A stretch of DNA of 64,000 nucleotides from NCBI RefSeq assembly GCF_907163265.1, contig NZ_CAJQUM010000001.1, positions 2,418,001 through 2,482,000 of the forward strand, in the 5' to 3' direction. The notes under the pieces were generated by a model. The model worked only from the letters and a program-made list of their open reading frames with translations, did no database searches and was not told where the DNA came from. The DNA comes from Georgfuchsia toluolica (lineage in GTDB: Bacteria; Pseudomonadota; Gammaproteobacteria; Burkholderiales; Rhodocyclaceae). Positions 1 through 7,980 of this stretch are shown here, in pieces; position 1 is the first letter of the stretch; each line of letters starts with the position of its first letter. Made by a program: the position numbers and the translations under genes.

Positions 1-2
1 GC

Positions 3-2396
3 CTGCACATCAGCCTGCTGGAGCAGGACGAACATGCCGAGCCGCTCACCTATGGCGCACTGGCCGATGAGTCGCGGGCCGTCGCGAACGGGCTGGCAGC
101 GCATGGGATCGAGTCCGGTCAGACGGTCGTAATCATGCTGCCGACGAGCCGCGATTTCTTTCTCGCTTTCATCGGAACGCTGCTCGCGGGCGGCGTACCG
201 GTGCCGATCTATCCGCCGTTCCGCTGGACGCAGATCGAAGAGCATTTGCGGCGGCAGGCCGCCATCCTTGCCAACTGCGCCGCACCGTTGCTGGTCACGC
301 TGGCGAGCGCGCAACCCGTCGCGCGGCTGCTGCAGGCACAGGTGCCGTCCCTGCGCCACGTGTTGGATGTCGCTGATCTGGTGTCATCAAGACACCACGC
401 AGGGCATGTCGCCGCCAGCGCCACCGCGCTCATCCAGTACACTTCGGGCAGCACCGGGCAGCCGAAGGGCGTGGTGCTCACGCATGTCAACCTGCTTGCC
501 AACATCCGGGCGATGGGAGAGGCGGCGCAGGCCAGTTCACACGATGTCTTCGTGAGCTGGCTGCCGCTCTACCACGACATGGGTCTCATCGGTGCCTGGC
601 TCGGCAGTCTGTATTACGGCATTCCCCTGGTGCTGATGCCGCCGCAGAGTTTCCTCGGTCGTCCGGCACGCTGGCTGTGGGCCATCCACCATCATCGCGG
701 CACGATTTCCGCCGGCCCCAACTTCGCCTATGAAATGCTCGCAGCGAAGGTTCCCGACGATGAATTGCGCGGACTCGATCTGTCGAGCTGGCGTCTCGCT
801 TTCAACGGCGCCGAGCCGGTGCGCGCCGCGACGCTCGACAAATTCGCGGGGCGCTTCGCCTCGCATGGCTTCGACGCCCGCGCGCTGGCGCCGGTGTACG
901 GGCTGGCCGAATCCGGACTCGGGCTGACTTTCTCGCCGCTCGGGCGCGCGCCGCTGGTCGATCGCATCGACACCGCATCGCTTGCACGCGAGGGGCGCGC
1001 GCAATTCGTTGCCGCCGACGCGCTTCCGGCAATGGATGTGGTGAGTTGCGGACGGCCATTGCGCGCTCATCAGGTGCGCATTGTGGACGCGCTTGGAGGT
1101 GAGGCGCCGGAGCGCGTTGAAGGACGCATCGAGTTCCGCGGACCCGCGGCCACGGCGGGCTATTTCGACAACCCCGAGGCAACCGCGAAGCTGATCCACG
1201 AAGGCTGGCTCGACACAGGCGATGTCGGTTACCTCGCGGCGGGCGAGCTCTACATCACCAGTCGGGTCAAGGACCTCATCATCCGCGGCGGCCAGCACAT
1301 TCATCCCTACGACCTGGAGGAATCAGTCGGCGCCCTGCCGGGCGTACGCAAGGGCTGCGTCGCGGTCTTCGGCGCCACGGACAGGGCAAGCGGCGGCGAG
1401 CGCGTCGTCGTGGTCGCCGAAACACGCGCGGTCGGAGACGAGGCCCGGCTTGCCCTGCGGCGCAGGATTGCCGAACTGGCGAATGCCCAGCTCGGTGTGC
1501 CGGCTGATGACATCGTACTGGTCGGCGAGCGCGTGATCCTCAAGACTTCGAGCGGAAAGATTCGTCGTGCCGCCTGTCGCGAACTCTACGAGCGCGGCTT
1601 GCTCGGTGCAGCGCAGCGCCCGGTCACCCTGCAGTTGGGTCGGCTTGTCTTGAGCGGAATGATCGCAGGTAGTCGTCGGCTCGGCCGCACGGTTGCAGCG
1701 TGGCTACTGGCGGCCTACCTGTGGGGCTTGTTCGCGCTGCTCTCGGTTGTCGCAGTGGCAAGCCTGCTGCTGCCACGGTCCGCACGAAGGGGCACGGTCC
1801 GCAAGCTGGCGCGTCTGTTCATCGCGCTTTCCACCATTCCGGTGCGGGTCGGGGGTGAAGAGCGACTCAGGGGAGCCCTGCCAGCGGTCATCGTCGCCAA
1901 CCATTCGAGCTACTGCGATTTCCTTTTGCTCGCCGCGCTGCAGCCGGCGGAAGCCACATTTGCCGCGAAACGCGAATTCGCGCCGCATCCGTTCATGGGT
2001 CCCATTCTGCGCCGCCTCGGCGTCATCTTCGTCGAGCGTTTTGACACCCGGCAGGCGGTCGAGGATGCACACGAGATTGCGCGGGCAGTCGCCACGGGGG
2101 AAGCGGTCGCTCTTTTTCCGGAAGGTACCTTTACCCGCGCCCCGGGCCTGCTGCCGTTTCACATGGGGGCCTTCGTCGCAGCGGCGGAAAGCGGTCGCCC
2201 GATAATTCCGGTCACGCTGCGCGGCACGCGCTCGGTGCTGCGCGACGAATCGTGGTTCCCGCGGCGCCATCCGCTGGAGGTACGCGTTCATGCACCGCTG
2301 CAACCGCACGGCCACGACTGGGCTGAAGCGGTCCGCCTGCGAAACGAGACGCGGCGCGTGATTCTCGATCACTGCGGAGAGCCCGATGCCGGCTAA
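3..2396 (+). CDS. Fatty acyl-AMP ligase fused to PlsC-type acyltransferase (5' partial)
   Basis: The frame is open to the left window edge, so the N-terminus is missing; 797 residues are visible. The N-terminal half is an ANL-superfamily adenylating domain: the phosphate loop YTSGSTGQPKG (nt about 438-470), the WLDTGD motif (about 1207) and the C-terminal lysine loop KTSSGKIRR (about 1543-1569). A hydrophobic stretch (about 1690-1780) links it to a PlsC/LPLAT domain with NHSSYCD (the HX4D motif, about 1897) and FPEGTFTR (about 2116). The order suggests activation of a fatty acid as acyl-AMP, followed by membrane-bound transfer to a lysophospholipid or other acceptor; an acyl carrier protein would be expected nearby but would lie outside the window. 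The YTSGSTG loop resembles acyl-AMP ligases more than CoA ligases. Domain calls are firm; the substrate is unknown. Confidence 0.88.
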   Translation: MHISLLEQDEHAEPLTYGALADESRAVANGLAAHGIESGQTVVIMLPTSRDFFLAFIGTLLAGGVPVPIYPPFRWTQIEEHLRRQAAILANCAAPLLVTLASAQPVARLLQAQVPSLRHVLDVADLVSSRHHAGHVAASATALIQYTSGSTGQPKGVVLTHVNLLANIRAMGEAAQASSHDVFVSWLPLYHDMGLIGAWLGSLYYGIPLVLMPPQSFLGRPARWLWAIHHHRGTISAGPNFAYEMLAAKVPDDELRGLDLSSWRLAFNGAEPVRAATLDKFAGRFASHGFDARALAPVYGLAESGLGLTFSPLGRAPLVDRIDTASLAREGRAQFVAADALPAMDVVSCGRPLRAHQVRIVDALGGEAPERVEGRIEFRGPAATAGYFDNPEATAKLIHEGWLDTGDVGYLAAGELYITSRVKDLIIRGGQHIHPYDLEESVGALPGVRKGCVAVFGATDRASGGERVVVVAETRAVGDEARLALRRRIAELANAQLGVPADDIVLVGERVILKTSSGKIRRAACRELYERGLLGAAQRPVTLQLGRLVLSGMIAGSRRLGRTVAAWLLAAYLWGLFALLSVVAVASLLLPRSARRGTVRKLARLFIALSTIPVRVGGEERLRGALPAVIVANHSSYCDFLLLAALQPAEATFAAKREFAPHPFMGPILRRLGVIFVERFDTRQAVEDAHEIARAVATGEAVALFPEGTFTRAPGLLPFHMGAFVAAAESGRPIIPVTLRGTRSVLRDESWFPRRHPLEVRVHAPLQPHGHDWAEAVRLRNETRRVILDHCGEPDAG

Positions 2397-2748
2397 AGAG
2401 AAACCGGCGCGGGTCCTGAAGCCGCGCACGACGCCGAACAGGCGTGAATGCTGGTCGCAGCGAGTGACCGAGACCAGCAATGCGCTGGATCTGGAGCCCG
2501 GCGTGTTCACGTTACGCGATCCACGGCAAATCGCGCTGTCGCTGAAAACATCCGCCGAACAGAGCCGGCGCCGCAAGGCCGATCCCTTCCGTTCCGCCAT
2601 GTCGATGCTCAGCTTCTACATCAATCGCGCCGGGTGGCAACTTCCCGCTGGCCAGCGTGCATGCCTCGAAGCCGCAAAGGACGAACTTCGGCTGCTTTTC
2701 GGTAAGCCATGCCATCGCCGCGAACGGCTCGGTTCAGGCCAAGACTGA
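2386..2748 (+). CDS. DUF3175 family protein
   Basis: This small basic protein of 120 residues matches the DUF3175 pattern as I remember it: a WSQRVTETSNALDLE block, a FTLRDPRQIALSLK block, SRRRKADPFRSAMSMLSFYINRAG and a closing LEAAKDELRLLFG. The ATG overlaps the end of the acyl-AMP ligase gene by 11 bases and has a GGAGAG ribosome-binding site 4 bases upstream, so the two are probably translationally coupled. The family has no established function; members are common in soil and freshwater Proteobacteria. The last 15 residues are not conserved in the family as I know it. About 150 bases with no recognisable feature follow. Confidence 0.75.
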   Translation: MPAKEKPARVLKPRTTPNRRECWSQRVTETSNALDLEPGVFTLRDPRQIALSLKTSAEQSRRRKADPFRSAMSMLSFYINRAGWQLPAGQRACLEAAKDELRLLFGKPCHRRERLGSGQD

Positions 2749-2904
2749 CACTGGTTCGTATTCCAATCGAATCGCCTAACCAGATGAATCTAATGGATAC
2801 TGGACTATTTCAGTTCCTGCGAGATGAGCTTCTCAGGCTAACCCAGTGCTGCCACCCAGCGCGGATCAGATCAATCATCCCGTTTTCTCCTGGGAGACAG
2901 CCAT

Positions 2905-4221
2905 TCAGGTTTTCACATCATAAAATCGAATCGAATTTCGCCCAGCCTCTTTGACTTGATACATTGCATTATCAGCATTTCTAAGAGTGTCATCCGGGCT
3001 GGCTTCATGATTGATAAACAACGCGACGCCGATGCTCGCCGTGCAACGATGTTCAATGATTGTCGCTGCATTCTTATTGCTTCTGATAGCCAGCAAGTAA
3101 GGGGCAGCCATGGCGGCACGAATTTTTTCCGAAACGTGACGAGCTTCTGTGGTGGACTTGGCTTTATCAACATCCAACTCGATGAGCACAACCACAAACT
3201 CATCACCGCCAAAACGTGCAACTGTATCCGTTTCGCGTACGCAGCCCATAAGCCGATCTGCCGCCTCAATCAACAATAAATCTCCAACGTCATGCCCATG
3301 AGTGTCATTAAGCGGCTTGAAGTTGTCCAGATCAATGAACATTACTGCACCATAGCGGCCGCTGCGCTTGCTGGCAGCCATGGCCTGATTCAAGTGGTCA
3401 TTAAGCAATCGGCGATTGGGGAGCCTGGTAAGAAGGTCATAAAAAGCTAGTTGCCGCACTTGCTCTTCATTCCGTTTCCGCTCGGTTATATCCACATGGG
3501 TACCGATCATGCGTATCGCGTGCCCTTGGGCATCACGTTGCAACGCCTTGCCACGACCCAGTATCCATTTCCATGAGCCATCCTTGCATTTCATGCGGTA
3601 CTCGACCTCAAAACTCTGGCGGCGATTATCTATGCATTCCTGGTTGACCGTGAGGGCTTGTTGATAGTCGTCAGGATGGATTAATTCACTCCAACTATGA
3701 CCTGTCATGGGGAACTCGTTGACTTCATAACCGAGCATTCGATAGTAGGCAGGGCTGAAGAAGCCAGTATCGTCCGTGATATTCCAATCCCACAGGCCAT
3801 CAGTGCTTGCCTCCATAGCTTGGCGAAAACGCTCTTCACTTTCCCGTAACGCTTCCAGAGATATCTCAAGCTGTTGAGTACCTTTATGCAGTCTGATAAT
3901 GACCAGACTGATCAAGACGGCCGTGACGCAAAAAAAAGCCAGTGGCGTATAGGTGGCAATATCCGTGGAGAATGCTCGATATGGCGGAATGAAGAAATAC
4001 TCGCCTGCCAGCCCCGAGAGAACCGATACCAGAATTCCGGGGCCTGAACCACAATAATAAAATGTAATAAGTATTATGGGATAGAAGGTAACAAAGGCGA
4101 GGCCGCCCTCGACTGGCGCCATCAAAAAACGTAAAAGTAATGCGAGAGAAAATAGAACTACTGCAAGAGAGTAGCGAATATAAAATGGCGCCCTAATTAG
4201 TTTCTCTGGAAAGCTCAGCAT
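2905..4221 (-). CDS. Membrane diguanylate cyclase: DUF4118-like sensor, PAS, GGDEF
   Basis: The 438-residue protein begins with about four hydrophobic segments (residues 15-110) resembling the DUF4118/KdpD-type membrane sensor. A PAS fold with PAC tail follows (about 126-250, including WDWNITDD, HPDDY and GTHVDITERK). The C-terminal cyclase domain has an intact FGGDEF active site, and RETD five residues before it fits the inhibitory I-site RxxD. It should make cyclic di-GMP from two GTP at the inner membrane in response to a PAS ligand that cannot be named. No EAL domain is present. The gene stands alone, and its GC content is visibly lower (near half) than that of the flanking genes, suggesting acquisition. 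Confidence 0.93.
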   Translation of the reverse strand: MLSFPEKLIRAPFYIRYSLAVVLFSLALLLRFLMAPVEGGLAFVTFYPIILITFYYCGSGPGILVSVLSGLAGEYFFIPPYRAFSTDIATYTPLAFFCVTAVLISLVIIRLHKGTQQLEISLEALRESEERFRQAMEASTDGLWDWNITDDTGFFSPAYYRMLGYEVNEFPMTGHSWSELIHPDDYQQALTVNQECIDNRRQSFEVEYRMKCKDGSWKWILGRGKALQRDAQGHAIRMIGTHVDITERKRNEEQVRQLAFYDLLTRLPNRRLLNDHLNQAMAASKRSGRYGAVMFIDLDNFKPLNDTHGHDVGDLLLIEAADRLMGCVRETDTVARFGGDEFVVVLIELDVDKAKSTTEARHVSEKIRAAMAAPYLLAIRSNKNAATIIEHRCTASIGVALFINHEASPDDTLRNADNAMYQVKEAGRNSIRFYDVKT

Positions 4222-4438
4222 TGGAATAAGTAGTTCCGCGTTTGAATTATGAAGATACTCTAGCGAAGCTGGATGCCTTTGACCAGCAAATTATGCGGTC
4301 ATCCAATCGATCGCTGACAGCCGAACGGAGACGACTGGTTTCGCTGCAAGCGCTACCCAAATGGCAATTAGTGCCACACCCAAGATTATCAATCACAAAA
4401 TACAGGCAGCTGAAAAATGCTGCTGGTGTATCGTGGTC

Positions 4439-5422
4439 TCAACGCCTGCTTTTGAACTGCACAATGCCGGCACTCTCCGTTTCCCGCTTGCCCAGCAAGC
4501 CGCCGACGATCAGATCCACCGCCTGTTCCGGAGAAAGGCCGTGGGCCATCAGGGTTTCCATCTGCTGGTGGTCGACGCTGCCGATGGCGGCCTCGTGGGT
4601 GACCTTGGCTTGGGGATGGGTCACTTTCACCAATGGCTGGGCACTGGCCACCGCCCGATCCTTGACGATCTCCATGCAGTCCACGTGACCGCGGGCCTGC
4701 GCCGCATTGCCCTCGGTAATGCCCACGATCTCGGCTGTCGCGTCATGCTCGATTGCGACGCGGGTCTTGATCAGACCGCGTGCCGCCCGGCCCGCCAGCA
4801 CCAATCGTTCGCGGATGCGAATGGCATCCGTGCCGTGGCCGAACACCCGGGCCGTGAGTTCCACCACGGCCTCTTCGTCGGCTTCGACCTCGTAGTCGAT
4901 GTCCAGTTTGCCCACCCGCCCCGTGGTGAGAGAGAAATCGGAACGGTAGAGGCCGTGCTTGCCCACTTTCACTGTCGCCTTGGGCACCACGGTCACGCCG
5001 CCGTAGGGACCGTGGTAATGACCTTCTGCGTAACTGAGATGGGCGCCGTCACCGACCTCTATCGCGGCGTCCATGAGATGTTCCACCCGCGTAGCGTTAG
5101 GGAAAAAACAATGGGCGACAATGTCGACCGCGGCACCATCCTCCAGCACCAGATGCATATCGATGTGTTGCCGGCCCTCGGCAGGCAGGACGCCGAAACA
5201 GAGATGCAACGGGTGCGCCAGATGCACATCCCGGGCGACACGGATGCTGGCCACGATGCCGTCCGCAGTTTCCCTGGCGGCGACTTCCAGTCCAGGCACC
5301 TGGCGCTGACTCAGCAGCTGGTGGCCGCTCGCCATCAGATGCGCCGTCTGGTTATTGGCGAGTATGGCGCGATCGACGCCCTGGCTGTCCAGCACTGTCA
5401 ACCATCTATCCAGTTCAGTCAT
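4439..5422 (-). CDS. SufB/SufD-family Fe-S assembly protein (minimal SUF type)
   Basis: The protein has 327 residues, shorter than classical SufB (about 480) or SufD (about 420). It keeps the beta-helix core and C-terminal helices of the family: GHYHGPYGGV at about 145, TGRVGKLDIDYEVEADEEAVVE at about 190, GRAARGLIKTRVAIEHDA at about 230, GHVDCMEIV at about 265 and a VTHEAAIGSVD block near 290. The cysteine in GHVDC and the glutamates around it are the likely cluster-assembly residues. The start overlaps the upstream sufC-like gene by 8 bases, so this is a two-gene unit. No SufS, SufE, SufA or SufU lies near. Known family: scaffold of the SufBCD or minimal SufBC cluster-assembly complex. Inferred: an alternative Fe-S scaffold for low-oxygen conditions. 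Confidence 0.82.
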   Translation of the reverse strand: MTELDRWLTVLDSQGVDRAILANNQTAHLMASGHQLLSQRQVPGLEVAARETADGIVASIRVARDVHLAHPLHLCFGVLPAEGRQHIDMHLVLEDGAAVDIVAHCFFPNATRVEHLMDAAIEVGDGAHLSYAEGHYHGPYGGVTVVPKATVKVGKHGLYRSDFSLTTGRVGKLDIDYEVEADEEAVVELTARVFGHGTDAIRIRERLVLAGRAARGLIKTRVAIEHDATAEIVGITEGNAAQARGHVDCMEIVKDRAVASAQPLVKVTHPQAKVTHEAAIGSVDHQQMETLMAHGLSPEQAVDLIVGGLLGKRETESAGIVQFKSRR

Positions 5423-6131
5423 CGTGACAGTCCTTCCCGTTGCATTTCAGGCACGCCCGGCCCCGGTAACTGATCGCCACCGTGTCCGGATCGCCGCTGC
5501 AGACGATGCGCCCGCCGCAGAGTTGCGAGGCGCGATCGGCCATGCGGGCAAGCTCCTCGCGGTGGGTGATCAGCAACACCGCAGCACCGCCTGCCTTGAA
5601 GGTGCGAATCAACTCCATGACCTCGTGGATCGACAACAGGTCGATTCCCGCCGTGGGCTCATCGAGGATTACCAGGCGCGGATCCAGGGCCAGTACCGAG
5701 GCCAGTTCAATGCGCTTGCGTTCGCCGCCGCTCAGGGTCTTGTCCACCATGCGCGTTAGATAATCCGGCGGCGCCAGGCCAACGCGATGCAGGCACTCCT
5801 CCGCACCCATCCTGCCTTTGCCGAGGCGTAAATAATCCCCCACCGAAAGACCTTCGAAGCGCGCCGGTTCCTGCCAGGCGAGGGTGATGCCGAGGCGGGC
5901 GCGTTCGTGAAGGGGCAGGGCATCGATGCGTCGGCCATCGAAACGAATCTCTCCACTACCGGCACGATAACCCTCGCAGCCCATGATGAGATAGGCCAGC
6001 GTACTCTTGCCGGTGCCGTTGGTGCCGACCAGCGCATGAATTTCGCCCGCCGCCACCGATAAATCCAGACCCTCCAGCACTGCCCGCGCCGGCACGCTAA
6101 AACTCAGGCCATCGATTTCGAGAAGTGCCAT
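5415..6131 (-). CDS. SufC-like ABC ATPase with cysteine-rich tail
   Basis: The 238-residue protein is a single ABC ATPase domain: Walker A GTNGTGKST (residue about 36), Q-loop LAWQEPARF, signature LSGGERKRIELA (about 135), Walker B LVILDEPTAGID and switch histidine LLITHREE. The LAWQEPARFEG and GGERKRIE forms are those of SufC rather than of importers. The last 15 residues carry CLKCNGKDC, three cysteines absent from E. coli SufC but fitting the minimal archaeal/anaerobe SufC-SufB pairs. It is the first gene of the pair and overlaps the SufB-like gene by 8 bases. It probably powers rearrangement of the SufB-like scaffold in the cytoplasm. Confidence 0.85.
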   Translation of the reverse strand: MALLEIDGLSFSVPARAVLEGLDLSVAAGEIHALVGTNGTGKSTLAYLIMGCEGYRAGSGEIRFDGRRIDALPLHERARLGITLAWQEPARFEGLSVGDYLRLGKGRMGAEECLHRVGLAPPDYLTRMVDKTLSGGERKRIELASVLALDPRLVILDEPTAGIDLLSIHEVMELIRTFKAGGAAVLLITHREELARMADRASQLCGGRIVCSGDPDTVAISYRGRACLKCNGKDCHDD

Positions 6132-6241
6132 TGCTTATCTCAACTCCGGCAGCTTGGTCATCAAGGCGATAATATGAAACTGGAACATCGATGGATGATG
6201 CGGCACACGTTGCATGATGTAAACAGCATAGGTCAAAAACA

Positions 6242-6988
6242 GTGGTGACGGCGACATTTCGCTTCTACGAGGAGCTCAATGACTTTCTGGCGCCCGAGCG
6301 GCGCCGGAGCGAGTTCAGTGTGCCTTGCGCGCGCGCGGCCACCACCAAGCACATGATCGAAGCCCTCGGCGTGCCGCACACCGAGGTCGAACTGATTCTC
6401 GTCAATGGGGAATCGACGGGATTCGATCATTTGCTGCAGGACGGCGACCGAGTCGCCATCTATCCGAGGTTCGAGGCGCTCGACATCACGCCGCTGCTGC
6501 GCGTGCGCGAGTGGCCGCTGCGCGTGACGCGTTTCGTCGCCGATGCCCATCTGGGCGGACTTGCCCACCTGCTGCGCATGGCCGGTTTCGATACTCTTTA
6601 TCGCAACGACTTCCACGATAGCGAGATCGCGGACATCGCCGTCCGCGACGGGCGCATCGTGCTCACGCGCGACCGCGAGTTGCTCAAGCTGCGCAGCATC
6701 ACGCATGGCTGCTACGTTCATGCCCTGAAGCCGGCGCAGCAATTCCAGGAGATCGTGGCCCGGCTGGATCTGGCGCGCAGCGTTCGCCCGTTCAAGCTCT
6801 GCATGGAGTGCAACGCGCCGCTGCATCCTGTCGACAAGGCGCGGGTGCTCGAGCGCCTGCCGCCCTCGGTACAGGCGAATTACGAGCGCTTCACCACCTG
6901 CGATGTTTGCGGGCGAGTTTTCTGGGAAGGGTCGCACTGGAAAAAGATGCGGGCACTGCTGGCCGAGTCGCTGCGCAAAGGCGATTGA
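6242..6988 (+). CDS. Mut7-C RNase-domain protein with ubiquitin-like N-terminus
   Basis: The 248-residue protein starts at GTG 6242, directly before a second GTG. Residues 1-80 form a ubiquitin-like/ThiS-like domain (TATFRFYEELNDFL, then LVNGES and DGDRVAIYPRFEAL). Residues 95-170 match the PIN-like Mut7-C domain, with acidic residues in FVADAHLGGLAHLLRMAGFD, NDFHDSEIA and ILTRDRELL-type blocks. A four-cysteine zinc ribbon follows: CMEC near 182 and CDVCGRVFWEGSHW near 220. The family is predicted to be RNA-cleaving by similarity to the C. elegans Mut-7 C-terminus, but no bacterial substrate is established. It stands alone and diverges from the sufC-like gene. Confidence 0.85.
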   Translation: MVTATFRFYEELNDFLAPERRRSEFSVPCARAATTKHMIEALGVPHTEVELILVNGESTGFDHLLQDGDRVAIYPRFEALDITPLLRVREWPLRVTRFVADAHLGGLAHLLRMAGFDTLYRNDFHDSEIADIAVRDGRIVLTRDRELLKLRSITHGCYVHALKPAQQFQEIVARLDLARSVRPFKLCMECNAPLHPVDKARVLERLPPSVQANYERFTTCDVCGRVFWEGSHWKKMRALLAESLRKGD

Positions 6989-7018
6989 AGCGCCCAACGA
7001 GTTCCCCGCTGTGCCTGT

Positions 7019-7480
7019 TCACGATCCTGCAGCGCGCCGCAATTGCTTCTCGCGATGTTCCCCGCCGCTGATCATTTTGGCGAGATCGGACATCTCTTCA
7101 CCCAGCAGCCGAATCAGATCGTCCGCTGCGATCAGTCCCACGAGTTCGCCCGCGGCATTGACGACAGGCAGGCGGCGCATGCCCTTTTGCCGCATGAGGG
7201 CCATGACTTCGGCAACTCCCGCGTCTTCGCGCACACAGACGAGTTCGGGACTCATCACGTCGCCGACCGTTGTCAGCGCGGGGTCGAGGCCGATCGCCAC
7301 GACGCCGACGGCAACATCGCGGTCGGTGAACATGCCGACCGGAATATTCTTCCCGTCCCGCCCGTCAATGACGACGAGACTTCCAATGTGCTGTTTGCGC
7401 ATCAGTTCCGTTGAAGTAACGATACTGTCATTCGTTTTGACAAAGGTCACTACGCGGCTGCAAATTTCTCCAATAGCCAT
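7019..7480 (-). CDS. Two-CBS-domain protein
   Basis: The protein has 153 residues made almost wholly of one tandem CBS pair (about 8-62 and 73-130). The typical GSLVVIDGRDG, GMFTDRDVA, VGDVMSPELVCV, MRQKGMRRLPVVNAAGELVGLIAADDL segments are visible. An AGGAGG ribosome-binding site lies six bases before the ATG. Stand-alone CBS pairs bind adenine nucleotides and act as energy or redox sensors; the partner is unknown. A second, frameshifted CBS gene lies about 14 kb away in the same region. The C-terminus (SGGEHREKQLRRAAGS) is basic and variable. Confidence 0.92.
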   Translation of the reverse strand: MAIGEICSRVVTFVKTNDSIVTSTELMRKQHIGSLVVIDGRDGKNIPVGMFTDRDVAVGVVAIGLDPALTTVGDVMSPELVCVREDAGVAEVMALMRQKGMRRLPVVNAAGELVGLIAADDLIRLLGEEMSDLAKMISGGEHREKQLRRAAGS

Positions 7481-7554
7481 GACAACCTCCTGTTAATGTG
7501 GCGCGGCAAGGGCTGCATCAATGCAGCGTTTCCGTCCCGCCACGTTATGCCACT

Positions 7555-7842
7555 TCAATGATCATCCTGGATCCGCGCCCGTTCTTCCTCGGCGGGCACG
7601 CCGGTATCGGGATCGACCCAGTCCGAGATGCCAATCTCCGCTTCCGCCTGCTCGAGCGATTCGCCGGGCTCGAATTCGGTTTCCGCTTCGCTGGATTGCA
7701 TGTCCAGCACCGCCTCGAGCAGCGTCGGGAACGGCCCGTATTCCTTCAACGTTTCCATTTCCTGCCAGTAAAATCCGTCGGGACGTTCGACGATCCTGGT
7801 CTGGTCGTAGTCAGCGGGAGTTTGGGGAATGATTTGTGTCAT
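7555..7842 (-). CDS. Small acidic hypothetical protein
   Basis: The 95-residue protein is rich in Glu and Asp, with no membrane segment and no cysteine. A recognisable block reads VERPDGFYWQE, then GPFPTLLEAVLDMQ, and an acidic tail with SDWVDPDTGVPAEE. I recall similar short proteins in Betaproteobacteria (RPDGFYW...FPTLLEAV) but know no function. It lies between the CBS gene and pncB, all on the minus strand, with separate spacing, so it is probably its own unit. About 140 featureless bases follow up to the pncB stop. Confidence 0.68.
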   Translation of the reverse strand: MTQIIPQTPADYDQTRIVERPDGFYWQEMETLKEYGPFPTLLEAVLDMQSSEAETEFEPGESLEQAEAEIGISDWVDPDTGVPAEEERARIQDDH

Positions 7843-7980
7843 GGCTCACCACGCGCGAAAGTTGCCGGAATCGACATTACAACAATATACGGGGCCAAAC
7901 GGCTTGATGAATATCACTAACCGTCTTGATACAGAGGTGAAAAAGCCCTGCGCAAAGCGGCATGCCGTGCATGGCCAGCT

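Noticed and set aside
4242-4688. 148-residue plus-strand frame near the SufB-like gene
   Set aside because: The second half is antisense to the SufB-like gene, and the first half has no family pattern.
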